Assembly (NCBI GenBank): GCA_003427395.1 | Contig: BFEA01000097.1 | Location: forward strand, 3,094,250-3,125,728 | Source: Chara braunii | Lineage: Eukaryota; Streptophyta; Charophyceae; Charales; Characeae | DNA: 31,479 bases | Reading direction: 5' to 3' | Shown: one piece after another, positions 1 through 8,164 of the stretch | Layout of the letters: every line of letters starts with the position of its first letter | How positions within the stretch are numbered: position 1 is the first letter of the stretch | Position numbers and translations under genes: made by a program | The notes under the pieces: model-generated | Seen by the model: only the letters and a program-made list of their open reading frames with translations | The model's database searches: none | What the model was told of the DNA's origin: nothing

Positions 1-167
1 TTTTTTTTTTTCTCTTCTTTCTTTTTTTTTGTTTTCTCAAGTGTGTCGTTCCTAGGGAAGCGGAGCCCGGCCTTCGCGCAGCGACCGGGCCTTCCCTTGG
101 CCGACCCCCCTGGGGCTGCGGCGCGTATACGGGAGTGCCGGCGGCCGATAGCTGAGCGAGGTACTGG

Positions 168-216
168 TGGTTTAATATCTGATCCGTGGTCCATCGGGCC
201 ACTACGATATTAAATT
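168..216. repeat. Nested hairpin with TTAATATC arms
   Basis: TTAATATC at about 172 pairs with GATATTAA at about 207-214. Inside this, GTGG pairs with CCAC around a loop containing TCCATCGG. A related motif, TTTAATATC followed by GTGGTCCGATGG, occurs at 11708-11736 in intron 1, so this may be a small dispersed element. Function unknown. Confidence 0.4.
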
Positions 217-449
217 AATTTTTCTGGGCTATGGAGGAGTCATATGGGTAAGCTTGCTTGCTCGACCCCTCCAGCGTTGCCTCTCTATTGCACTGCAGCA
301 GAGTGCGCCGCAGCCCTCCTCCCCTCCGGGGGATAAAAAAAGAAAAAAGAAAAAAAAGAAAAAAAAGAAAAAGAACCTCCTCCCTCGTGGCACTCTTGAC
401 GGTTCAAGAGCGCCCCCTGCAGCAGCGGGAATTTCAAGGGAGGCATCCA

Positions 450-548
450 GGGGCAAGGTCCCACTTGCACGGAATATGAGATTCTGACCGTTGATTCGTG
501 CTATCTACGGCCAATATCTCCTAATTCGTGTAAGTGGGACCTAGCCCC
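450..548. repeat. Short inverted-repeat element (GGTCCCACT family), complete copy
   Basis: The element starts GGGGCAAGGTCCCACTTGCA and ends with its near complement (...GTGGGACCTAGCCCC). Imperfect pairing continues to the centre, so the roughly 99 bp could fold into one hairpin. It looks like a MITE: no coding capacity and inverted ends. A half copy lies at 8638-8692 and a longer relative at 27628-27800. No clear target-site duplication was found. Confidence 0.55.
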
Positions 549-652
549 AGGACCTTAGAAAGTTGACACCGCGTGCTGACCGTCTCGTTTTGCTCTCTGG
601 AAAAGCGGTCTGACATCCGAGAGGCCTTCTCGAGTTCGACCGTCTAGAGTAA

Positions 653-777
653 GGGGCTCGCCACACCAATGTAGAAATCGTGTGAAAGACAAAAATGTGG
701 AGGGCGCATCTGGGCATGCTCTAGCAGCAAGTTCATTCTCCTTTTTTGCACATTTAGAGAGTGGTATGGCGATGCCC
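653..777. repeat. Short inverted-repeat element (GGGCCTCGC family), copy 1
   Basis: The left end GGGCTCGCCACACCA matches the complement of the right end (TGGTATGGCGATGCCC) with a few differences. The 4 bases TAAG flank both sides, consistent with a target-site duplication. The interior carries the AATGTG...TTTGCACATTT segments seen in other copies of this family (8370-8493, 9005-9120, 9874-10016, 13282-13507, 25211-25334). Diverged copy. Confidence 0.55.
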
Positions 778-944
778 TAAGTGGCACTATGTTCGCTTTT
801 TCAGTCATTTCTAGAGTCTGACAGCTCTAGACTCCACTCTCGGAAATCTTCGAGAGTCTAGAGTAATGCAGCGAGACCCATAAGCCCGACCGAGACTACG
901 CCCTTTTTTTTTTTTTTGTTTTGTTTCTTGTTTGTTTCTTGCAG

Positions 945-1291
945 GAAGATCCGAAATCTTGCAGATCCCGAAAAATCATTTCTTTACCTTTGCGATCTTC
1001 CCGCCGGTCAAAATTCTCCCGACACTTAGGCGGGTTGTTAGCTGCGCATCGATTTTGACGAGGGCAGCGGGCGCGATAGCGGTAGCGACAGCGGCGCGGT
1101 CGAGCGCGCGGTGTCGCTCATCTCCACCATTCGCGTCCGCGTGTCTCTCTTCTCCTGCCAGCTGTCGTCGCTGGCAGTCGACCACGCCTATTTCTGTCGC
1201 TGCAACGGTTTTGGACTTCTCTCTTTGCCGCTCGGCGCAAGGTTCTCTGTCAGCTTGTTATCACCTCGCCAATCAATCACAGTGTGTCAGA
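945..1291 (+). other. Probable 5'UTR part of RGP exon
   Basis: A strong pyrimidine tract and TTGCAG at about 903-944 look like a 3' splice site, so the exon carrying the start codon probably begins at 945 and an upstream non-coding exon lies elsewhere. No ATG in frame with the RGP protein occurs here, but the frame is open through the whole segment and would encode a Ser/Ala/Arg-rich stretch. Family members are cytosolic/Golgi-surface proteins that start close to the conserved [12 protein letters not shown] block, so I treat this as untranslated leader. Confidence 0.5.
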
Positions 1292-1588
1292 ATGAGTTTC
1301 AAGGATGATATCGATATCGTCATTCCGACCATCAGAAACTTGGACTTCTTGGAGCAATGGCGTCCTTTCTTTCAGCCTTATCATCTGATCATTATTCAAG
1401 ATGGTGATCCATCAAGGACGGTCAAAATCCCCGAAGGGTTTGACTATGAACTGTACAACAGGAATGACATCAACAGAATTCTTGGCCCCAAATCCTCTTG
1501 TATCTCGTTCAAGGACAGCGCCTGCCGTTGCTTTGGCTTCATGGTATCGAAGAAGAAGTACATCTACACGATCGATGACGACTGCTTT
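1292..1588 (+). CDS. RGP/UAM: RGP / UDP-arabinopyranose mutase, coding exon 1 (residues 1-99)
   Basis: First coding exon of a 353-residue reversibly glycosylated polypeptide. The family interconverts UDP-arabinopyranose and UDP-arabinofuranose for cell-wall polysaccharides, in the cytosol and at the Golgi surface. The ATG at 1292 opens [19 protein letters not shown], followed by the family blocks [36 protein letters not shown] and TIDDDCF. The DDD triad (residues 95-97) corresponds to the metal/nucleotide-sugar site of plant UAMs. The N-terminus is about 15 residues shorter than in flowering-plant members, as judged by the DDD position. The exon ends exactly after the Phe codon (TTT) at a GTAAGT donor, phase 0. 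The four exons total 1062 nt including the stop. Identity is very secure; whether the gene is expressed cannot be seen. Confidence 0.96.
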
Positions 1589-2705
1589 GTAAGTGGTGAA
1601 CTCTTCTCCCTCTCTCTCTCTCTCTCTGTGTCTCGGTTAACACCCCTTATCTCTCTCTCTCTCTCTCGCGCGCGCGCGCACTGGAAGTGTTTTTGTCAGC
1701 CGTTCGACTGTCCTTTTCTCTCTCTCTCACTATGTCTCCATGCCCCCCTCCTTTCTTCCTCTATGTAGCGAAATCCTTGGTTACTGTCTGCCTAATGAAG
1801 TGCTGTCTGTTCGGTTGCCCTAGCAGCGAGAGGGCTGTTCGGTTGCCCTAGCAGCGAGAGGGCTGCTTGATTCTGTTTCTTTCCCTCCCTCTCAGCTCTC
1901 CTTACCCTCTCTCCTTCTCTCTCTGTGTCACCGTTCCTCTTCCGTCTTCCTCTATATAGCAATAGTCTTCCTTTATATAGCAACAACCTGCTTTCCCTAT
2001 GTTAGCGGCCCGGTCGATCTAACACTTGGACGTCATCTTGATTCTGTTCTCTCTCTCTCTCTCTCTCTCTTTCTCAGCTCTCTTACCCTCTCTCTCTCTC
2101 TCTCTCACAGAGAGCTGCTTACCCTCTCTCTGTCTCTGTGTCTCGGCTCCCTTCCTCCCTTACATAGCCACAACCTTCTTTCCCAATGTAACCCGCACCG
2201 TCGCCCTCCCTACCCGTTTGACAGCTGCGTGATTCTTTCTTTTTCTCCATTCCTCTCAGCTCTTCTTACCCTCTCTCTTTTTTTCTCTGTGTCACCGGTC
2301 CTGCTCCGTCTTTCTTTACGTAGCAAGGACCTGCTTCCCCTAACCTTACCGGTAGGGACACGATCGGTCAGCCGATTCGACGGCTAGTTGATTCTGTCTG
2401 TCTGTCTGTCTGACTGATTGACTGTCTGTCTGTCTCTCTCGGCTCTCCTTTCTCTCTCTGTTGTTTGCTCTCCCTTTTTCCTGTACAGAGCAACAAGCTT
2501 CTCTCCCTTATCCGATCTGCACGGTCGCCGTACCGGTTCGACAGCTGGTTGATTCTGTTTCTCTCCACCTCTCATCTCTCCTTACCCTCTCGTTCTCTCT
2601 CTCTCTCTCTCGTTTTTTCTATGTTCCTCGCTCTTCTTCCGTTATGTAGTATCATCCTTCTGTCCCTATCTTAGCTGCCCGGTCGCCCTACTGGTTCAGG
2701 GACTG
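1589..2705 (+). repeat. Pyrimidine-rich degenerate tandem array
   Basis: About five degenerate units of roughly 150-200 bp. Each combines a (CT)n run, a CAGCTCTCCTTACCCTCTC-like segment, a TATGTAGCAACAACC-like segment and a CGGTCGCCCTACCGGTTCGA-like segment ending in TTGATTCTGT. A perfect 28 bp tandem duplication (starting GTTCGGTTGCCCTAGC) lies near 1807-1862. The top strand is nearly all C and T over long runs. Reading frames in it are low-complexity Ser/Leu products and are not called. Confidence 0.6.
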
Positions 2706-3260
2706 CGTGGTTGGGCCTCGTTGCCGGCCTTGAAGTTCTCTGCATCTGCTTAGTTTGTTGACTGGTTGTACTCGGTCGCTTTCGGCGGAAGTCTTTTCGA
2801 CTTACATGGTTCTTAAAGTAATAACACACTATTATGGTATCCAGGATGATATCAGTTAAACCGAGAGTATGCTGGACGGTTAAGATTGACTGCGGAAGTG
2901 CGTCTCTTGATTGCTCTGTTATCTGTCGTCGTGATTATGATGTTTGTTGTCCGTTGTCGTAATGATGATGTTTGTTGTCTGTTGTTGTCGTAATTATGAT
3001 TTGTTTTGTTCTCTTTTGCCGTGATGATGATGATGATGATGGTTGCTTTCGAATGGCTCAGTAACCGTTCGTTGTGAATAATGGGGTTGGCGGGAAGAAA
3101 GCCTTGTGTGCCAATGATGGGTGAGGAATTCGTCTGCTGGTGTGGCTGGGGGCGGGGTTGATCCCTTCGCTCTTAAATTGCCTTGTTATCTTTATCTTGG
3201 GACTACGTTGGAGAGTTCACCGACCCGTACGTGTACTATATATCGTCACAAAGTTATAGC
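2706..3260. other. Intron stretch without recognised features
   Basis: Mostly unique sequence with short GATGATGATG and TTGTTGTCGTAAT-type simple repeats at about 2930-3040. No coding signal and no recognised element. Confidence 0.4.
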
Positions 3261-3450
3261 GTCAAACAGAGCTGCACGGTAAACCGTAGGCAGAGAGGGA
3301 GAAGAGGACAACAAACGAAGGGCTGTGATAGACTGTTTCGTCAGAGCTTCACCGACTCTCTTCTTCCTCCCTCTCTGCCTACGGTTTACCGGGCAGTTTT
3401 CTTTGACGTTATATAGATATATACGTACGGTGACTCCAACGAAACAGCTT
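3261..3450. mobile_element. Inverted fragments of hammerhead-bearing repeat
   Basis: The part 3261-3358 is a minus-strand copy of the repeat seen on the plus strand at 3826-3955: complement of the GTTTGAC segment, the CTGCCTACGGTTTACC segment, CACAGCCC, and the 3' half of a hammerhead. On the minus strand that half reads GTCGGTGAAGCTCTGAC, then GAA, then ACAGTCT (3330-3358). It is joined head-on to a plus-strand copy of the CTCTCTGCCTACGGTTTACC segment (3370-3397), giving an inverted repeat of about 28 bp arms. A second hammerhead 3' half (GGTGACTCCAACGAAACAG, plus strand) follows at about 3430-3448. The CTGATGA box is missing from both, so neither would be active. Confidence 0.6.
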
Positions 3451-3454
3451 GTTG

Positions 3455-3582
3455 GGCGGCCTTGTACGCAAGAGGTTCTGAACAGGGGGAGTTGTAAGGA
3501 AGAAGGTCAAAAACGAATTTAAGTTTTTTTTGTTTTCCTTGTTTTTTTGGCTTTGGCGCTCTGATATTATGTGACAATATAT
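3455..3582. repeat. Dispersed repeat, copy 1 (near-identical to 4999-5126)
   Basis: It starts GGGCGGCCTTGTACGCAAGA, runs through a T-rich segment and ends with GGCGCTCTGATATTATGTGA followed by CAATATAT. The same roughly 125 bp lies at 4999-5126 with few differences. The terminal motif read on the minus strand resembles a plant initiator-tRNA primer binding site (see 3960-4090). It directly follows a hammerhead fragment, so it may be part of the same retroelement. Confidence 0.6.
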
Positions 3583-3689
3583 TTATATCTATATATGATG
3601 GTGTGTGAACCGACAGTCTGTAGAGTTTTCCATCTGGTGTGGATGAGTGATAGTCTGGTTTGATTATAGTCACAGGTACCTTGAGGGCA

Positions 3690-3955
3690 GTGGTTGGTGG
3701 TCCCCACTACCTCAGGGCATCAGTCGTCGGGCAGCCGTTGATGCTTAACCACAGCCGGGGTTAAGGTGGATTATCACCTACAGTGTAATCAGTTAGGGGA
3801 TTGTGCAGACTGTTGAGGGTTCAGACTCCTGATGAGTCGGTGAAACTCCGATGAAACAGTTTTTGTCACAGCCCCTCGTTTCTTGTCCTCTTCTCCCTCT
3901 CTGCCTACGGTTTACCGGGCAGCTCTGTTTGACTCTTTCTCTCTCTCTCTCTATA
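3690..3955 (+). mobile_element. Retrozyme-like repeat unit with type III hammerhead
   Basis: A non-coding repeat unit. In order it has GATGCTTAACCACAGCCGG, GGTTAAGGTGGATTATCACC, CAGTGTAATCAGTTAGG, the hammerhead ribozyme (3807-3862), CACAGCCCCTCGTTTC, a CTCTTCTCCCTCTCTG tract, CCTACGGTTTACCGGGCAG and CTCTGTTTGAC. The same order occurs at 6936-7166 and partly at 17079-17166. Small non-coding repeats with hammerheads in plants and animals are called retrozymes and move through circular RNA. The assignment rests on the ribozyme and the repeat structure; no long terminal repeats could be delimited. Confidence 0.6.
3807..3862 (+). ncRNA. Type III hammerhead ribozyme (self-cleaving RNA)
   Basis: All core parts are present in order. 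Stem III 5' strand AGACTGT is at 3807-3813 and the cleavage-site base T17 at 3814. The stem I hairpin lies at 3815-3828 (GAG...CTC; other copies have GAGG...CCTC). CTGATGA is at 3829-3835. Stem II is at 3836-3852 (GTCGG with CCGAT, closing G-U wobble, 7-nt loop TGAAACT). GAA is at 3853-3855, and the stem III 3' strand ACAGTTT at 3856-3862 pairs 7 bp including one G-U. Cleavage would fall after 3814. Stem I is weakened by one mismatch compared with the consensus, so activity here is plausible but not assured. The relatives at 3330-3358 (minus) and 17079-17138 have compensatory changes in stem II, which supports the fold. Confidence 0.75.
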
Positions 3956-3959
3956 CATA

Positions 3960-4090
3960 GGCGCTCTGATATCATGTGACAATATATACTGCCGACGCCT
4001 TTTCCTTTTTTCTTTTCCCTTTTTTGCGCTCTGATTCACAATGTGACAATATATAGGCGCTCTGATATCATGTGACAATATATACTGCCG
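3960..4090. repeat. Three clustered copies of a GCTCTGATATCA motif
   Basis: GGCGCTCTGATATCATGTGA followed by CAATATATA occurs at about 3960-3987 and 4055-4084, with a variant at 4026-4054. Single copies lie at 3555-3582 and 5099-5126. On the minus strand the core reads TGATATCAGAGC, 11 of 12 bases identical to the TGGTATCAGAGC primer binding site (initiator Met tRNA) of plant LTR retroelements and LTR-type retrozymes. The adjacent TTGTCACA could be an LTR end, but no matching LTR pair was found, so the PBS reading is tentative. Confidence 0.45.
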
Positions 4091-4437
4091 ACGTTGCTAG
4101 CTCTCTACTTTTGTAGATGATGCGGCTAGCGTCGGGCCTGTACTAGCAGGCTCTTCTTTGGCTATGGTAGAAAATAATCCGTCCTATTGTCTCATATCTT
4201 TTCCTTTTGTCTTTCCCCCTTTGTTTAGGGGTATTTTGTTTTGGGGACCTACTGTATGGTTCCGTTTTTTTAACTATGGTTATGGTAGAATTTTTCTTTT
4301 GAATGAGAATCTTGTCTGCTTCGATTCCGGTTGATTCTGTCCCCTTATTTGGTCTATCTTAGGGAGGAGGGATGGCGGTGCTTCATGTGGGATTGGTTAT
4401 CGGGTTATCGTTTTGCAGGCAAGTGTTTTGACATCCT

Positions 4438-4868
4438 GGTTGGCTTGGTTGTTTCCCGTTGTTTGGCCCTTTGAGCGCGGGGCGGTGCTGTATGTGGGAA
4501 TCGCCATCCGGGATTGTCTTCTCCTTCTTTTTGGTTGTCACATTGTGGATTGGAGCCTTGTTTTGTTTTGCTGATTTTGTCTGTACCTCGATTGGTTTGG
4601 TTCCGTTGTTCGGGCATCTTATGGGCGTGGCTGTGCTTTCATGTGGGACCAGCCATTCGGGTTTTTGGCATCCTGGCTGGTTGTTTCCCGTTGTTCGGCC
4701 CTTTGAGAGGCGGGGCGGTGCCTGTATGTGGGAATCGTCATCCGGGATTGTCTTCTCTTTTTTTCTTGGTTGTCACACTGTGGATCGTCGCTTTTTTATG
4801 TCTTGTCCTGGGTGGTCTTGTCCCGTTGTTTGGCCTTTGACGGAGCGGGCGGTGCTTGCATGTGGGAC
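4438..4868. repeat. Tandem repeat of about 235 bp, cut by adapter
   Basis: A unit beginning TTGTTTCCCGTTGTTTGGCC, then GGCGGTGC, ATGTGGGAATCGCCATCCGG and TTGTCTTCTCC, occurs at about 4448-4560, 4681-4795 and partly 4822-4868. The third copy stops exactly where the adapter at 4869 begins. The reading frames through it (for example 4459-4899) show no protein family and run across the adapter. Confidence 0.6.
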
Positions 4869-4906
4869 CTGTCTCTTATACACATCTAGATGTGTATAAG
4901 AGACAG
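4869..4906. other. Nextera mate-pair junction adapter (assembly artefact)
   Basis: Positions 4888-4906 read AGATGTGTATAAGAGACAG, the 19-base Tn5 mosaic end used in Illumina Nextera kits. Positions 4869-4887 are its exact reverse complement. Back-to-back mosaic ends are the circularisation junction of the mate-pair protocol. This is not genomic DNA; the two flanks were probably joined by an untrimmed read, so 4868 and 4907 need not be adjacent in the genome. Confidence 0.95.
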
Positions 4907-4998
4907 CTTCTTTGCCTCTTTGCCTTTTGGCTGTGTGCAAGTGGGTCGATATGACACACGGGGGTGGGGGCAGCCGCCGCTCAACCTACATCCACGTG

Positions 4999-5126
4999 GG
5001 CGGCCTTGTACGCAAGAGGTTCTGAACAGGGGGAGTTGTAAGGAAGAAGATTAAAAACGAATTTAAGATTTTTTTGTTTTTTTGGTTTTTTCGCTTAGGC
5101 GCTCTGATATCATGTGACAATATATG
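4999..5126. repeat. Dispersed repeat, copy 2
   Basis: Near-identical to 3455-3582. It is followed by two tandem copies of a TGTGACAATATATATGTATG-like / TTTGACGATATA segment (5116-5178). It is likely part of the same retrozyme-like or LTR-derived element. The copies sit on opposite sides of the adapter junction. Confidence 0.6.
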
Positions 5127-5459
5127 TATGTTTGACGATATACTTGTGACAATATATATGTATGTTTGACGATATATATCTACGCTGACCGGTCACAAGG
5201 TCAAAGCTGTTAATTCTCTCAGCTTTTTGAACTCACTGTGCGTTTCATCTCTCTCTCTCTCTCTCTGTAGTCAAACGATATGTGAGGCAGCAGTTATCTT
5301 GCGTTAAGAAATGCTACTGAAACGGGTTCTGTAATTGTGCGGTGGTCGTTAGGCTGTGTCATCTCGGAAATCTGATTTGTAATGTCAATCTCGCCGCAAC
5401 TTCAGTTGGGCTATTAAGAAATGGTGGCTTTCTGGAAAGTGGTAGATTGTTCTTGTTCG

Positions 5460-5461
<2 letters not shown>

Positions 5462-5530
<69 letters not shown>
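5462..5530. repeat. (GA)n microsatellite, about 69 bp
   Basis: Uninterrupted GA dinucleotide run. Shorter GA/CT runs recur at about 5929-5947, 6045-6073, 14638-14665, 18476-18499 and 19730-19764. Confidence 0.95.
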
Positions 5531-5532
<2 letters not shown>

Positions 5533-5908
5533 AAACGACCCTCTCGAGGAGATGGTGGGATAGGAGGAAGATAATTACTGTAAGTGAACCTGGTTGTCGA
5601 TATATTTACTGTCTTGCCGCAGCAGCAGCAACCTTTTCTGTTGTTTCAATGCTGCAGGTTACGCTCTTCAAGCGTTCGCTTGCTTGCACAGAAGTGTAGT
5701 ATTCCGTCTCGAGCCATCGCAATGAGTTGGCATACAGGAAGGTCGCCATCCATTTCCTGTTCCCTCTTGACGTTAATCGAAATCGGAAGTTACGTGCGCA
5801 TTGAGTCGTTCTCGTCCGTTGGCGGGAAGTAGAGGAAGAAAGAACAGAGAAGGGATGGCGAGGAGAGGGTGTGTATGTGTGCGCGTGCACGCGCGCGCGC
5901 ACCTGTGA

Positions 5909-5941
<33 letters not shown>

Positions 5942-5945
<4 letters not shown>

Positions 5946-6045
5946 GGTAGTGTTGTGGGATATTGTGGAAATTGTTAATAATTGAGAGGTAGGGAAGGGG
6001 TGGAAACAGAGGTGGAGCGGTGCTCAGGGAGAGGACGGCCACGCG

Positions 6046-6076
<31 letters not shown>

Positions 6077-6177
6077 ATGTTGTGGGATATGGAGAGAGTT
6101 GGAAATTGTTAATAATTGAGAGGGAGGGAAGGGGTGGAAAAAAGAGGTAGAGCGGTGCTGAGGGAGAGAAGACGGCT
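5942..6177. repeat. Tandem duplication, period about 126 bp
   Basis: The segment GAGGGTAGTGTTGTGGGATA ... AATTGTTAATAATTGAGAGG ... GCGGTGCTCAGGGAGAG at 5942-6045 is repeated at about 6070-6177 with a GA run between. The copies are diverged by small indels. No coding signal. Confidence 0.65.
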
Positions 6178-6473
6178 ACCTTTCTCTTTTGATTGAAGCT
6201 CTTGTGCGCACATGTGGCCAGTTTCAGGCGTCTAGGTCTGTCGCCACTGATTTCAGCAGTTAGGGCATAATCTTTTGAGGGATTTTCGGCACTGAATTTG
6301 ACCGTGTTTGTGTTCAGATACGTCATATGAAGTCTCTGAGTACGTCGCCAGTGACAAAGCTTGCTCTTCTTCTCGCCTGCGCCGCAGTCGGTAGAGATGC
6401 ATCTGTTTTTAATTTGGTCACGCGCCGATGTCTTTCTGCTGATGAAGTGTCAAGCAGGAGCATATTGTATTTA

Positions 6474-6668
6474 GGGATGTCGTCAAACTGGCATTTTTTT
6501 CTTTCTTTCTTGATGAATCTGGTCTCAATATGGCCATTTGTTCATGATCAGTGCTGCACTTGCACCGCCTCCCTTCTTGCAGAAGTTGTGCCGCTGATCA
6601 TGGACACGGTACCAAATTGAGACCAGATTCGTCGAGAAAGGAAAAGCATGCCGGTTTGATGACATCCC
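6474..6668. repeat. Near-complete palindrome / hairpin element, 195 bp
   Basis: The left arm starts GGGATGTCGTCAAACTGGCA and the right arm ends in its near complement TGCCGGTTTGATGACATCCC. Pairing continues inward through GAATCTGGTCTCAAT / ATTGAGACCAGATTC and CATGATCAG / CTGATCATG almost to the centre. A transcript would form one long hairpin, as for a foldback MITE or a proto-microRNA locus. No coding content; apparent reading frames across it are not called. Confidence 0.65.
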
Positions 6669-6935
6669 AACCTTCTTCCGCCCGGATAGAACGTATGATC
6701 ATTATCGCTGTATCTAGACTGAAAGGTGCCCCAAATACAGACATAATGACCGTCCGTTCTATGCGGGGGGGAAAGACAGTAGGTGTAGTCGCCGGGCTGA
6801 GCGGTGGGGCTCGGCCTCTTGACGAGTTTATAAAACTCCCGCTTTTCTTGTCCTTTTTTTTTCCTCTCTTTCTGCCAATCGGTTCTTCGGGCTTTTCTTA
6901 ATATTTATAACGTTTTAATGGTTATATGTAGGCAC

Positions 6936-7166
6936 TTGATTAGCTGGTGAAAATCCGACTGAACAGCCTGTCACAGCCCCTCGTTTCGTGTTCTCTTTTC
7001 GCTCTCTGCCCCCCTACGGTTTACCGGATGGTTCTGTTTGACGATATATAGTCGTTGATGCTTAACCACAACCGGTTGTGGTTAAGGTGGATTATCACTT
7101 ACAGTGTAATCAGTCAGTTAGGTGGTTCTGCTGCAGACTGTTTTTGAGGGTTCAGCCTCCTGATGG
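6936..7166 (+). mobile_element. Retrozyme-like repeat, two degraded hammerheads about 224 bp apart
   Basis: A decayed hammerhead 3' part (GGTGAAAATCCGACTGAACAG, about 6945-6966) is followed by CACAGCCCCTCGTTTC, CCCCCTACGGTTTACCGGA, GTTTGACGATATATAGTC, GATGCTTAACCACAACCGG and CAGTGTAATCAGTCAGTTAG. A second hammerhead start follows: AGACTGT (7135-7141), hairpin GAGGGTTCAGCCTC (7146-7159) and CTGATGG (7160-7166). This is the same order as 3690-3955 and gives a monomer length of about 224 bp, so the repeat can occur in tandem. Both ribozymes carry core changes (for example CTGATGG) and are probably inactive. Confidence 0.6.
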
Positions 7167-7400
7167 GCTGAGACAGGCGGCGCTTTACTTTCTGAATTGG
7201 GAAAGCTTTCCCTATCGGGTAACCTCCTGTAGCGACAAACCTGCTGGATTTTTTTTATTTTTTTTTTCTGCTGGAAATTTCTGCTGCGGTGGAGTCTCGT
7301 TCTCTTTCTCCCACCGATTTCGGTGTGCGGACATTTTCAGACGTTTCCAGCGGTTCCTTTTTTGTGTTGATGGCTTCTGTATACACCTGTTACATGCGGC

Positions 7401-7570
7401 GCAACTTCGAAGAAACTTCGGAGAAACTTACGGAGAAACTTCGAAGAAACTTCGGAGAAACTTACGGAGAAACTTCGGAGAAACTTCGGAGAAACTTCGG
7501 AGAAACTTCGAAGAAACTTCGAGGAAACTTCGAGGCAACTTGGAGGAAACTTCGAGGCAACTTCGAAGAC
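7401..7570. repeat. Minisatellite, 11-12 bp unit (AAACTTCGGAG)
   Basis: About 15 units of AAACTTCGGAG, with variants AAACTTACGGAG, AAACTTCGAAG, AAACTTCGAGG and CAACTTGGAGG. Because the unit is not a multiple of 3, all frames give repetitive peptides; none is called as a gene. Confidence 0.9.
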
Positions 7571-7844
7571 CGCGTGCGTCGGGAGTCTTTCTTGCATCTC
7601 AGTTGATTGGCTGTTGGGAATCTTGCGCGCTCTCGAGCGCAGGATCCATCGACTGGTATTGTGGCGGGAGAAAAAAAATGGATATGCTAGCTCATTAGTT
7701 AGTTTTAAAATAAATGGTAGTTTATTTTTATATTTCTGAAGAAAAAGAATTGTGATTGCAGCTTGTTTCGTTCTAGTCCTTTTCTTACCTTAATTTCTTC
7801 CTCTTGCTAACTGCTTTGTGTACTTCTTTCAGCTTATGGGCCTA

Positions 7845-7994
7845 CTTGCACCCCTCGCCATTCGCCAGGATTTTGAATGCATCTGGACAAAAAACGTATC
7901 CAGATGCATTGAAAAAGAAAAAAAAAAACAAGTAGGCCAAACGCCATTCGCCAGGATTTTGAATGCATCTTGGCGGATGGCGAGTGGTGCAGCT
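7845..7994. repeat. Inverted and direct repeat element with TGCACC...CGCCATTCGCCA ends
   Basis: A segment CGCCATTCGCCAGGATTTTG followed by AATGCATCT is present at about 7856-7884 and again at 7942-7970. The element ends in TGGCGGATGGCGAGTGGTGCA, the near complement of its start (TGCACCCCTCGCCATTCGCCA). An inner CCAGATGCATT / AATGCATCTGG hairpin is also present. It looks like a rearranged hairpin element. Confidence 0.55.
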
Positions 7995-8164
7995 ACATGT
8001 TCTGTCCGGAGGATCATATTTATTCCCAGCTCTCTTTTGTCCTTCGGGGAGATATAGGGCAAGTAGCAGTAGTAAAAAACAAAAGTAAAACGTAAGCTTC
8101 TGTTTTTTTTTTTTTAAATAAAAATGTTTTTCTTTTTTTTATATAAAAAAGTAGAAGAAGAAGA

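Larger units (their letters stand above)
1..944. other. Upstream non-coding region, repeat-rich
   Basis: No protein gene is supported here. The stretch opens with a T-rich run (1-30), has a purine-rich A/G tract at about 336-374 that gives only low-complexity Lys/Arg reading frames, and contains two short inverted-repeat elements (450-548 and 653-777) plus a hairpin at 172-214. A further hairpin built on CTCTAGACTC and its complement lies at about 827-866. The end (about 903-944) is a long pyrimidine tract closing in TTGCAG, which reads as a 3' splice site for the exon that follows. No promoter element could be identified with confidence. Confidence 0.6.

Noticed and set aside
254-487. Lys-rich short ORFs near 254-487
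   Set aside because: Produced by an A/G-rich tract and a MITE; both strands and several frames are open.
4459-4899. 146-codon plus-strand frame
   Set aside because: Lies in a tandem repeat and reads into the sequencing adapter.
4869-4906. Tn5/IS50 mosaic ends as a real transposon junction
   Set aside because: Two mosaic ends back to back with nothing between them is the library adapter structure; no transposase is nearby.
7078-7698. 206-codon frame across 7.1-7.7 kb
   Set aside because: Spans the degraded hammerhead repeat and an 11-12 bp minisatellite; the repetitive peptide has no family.
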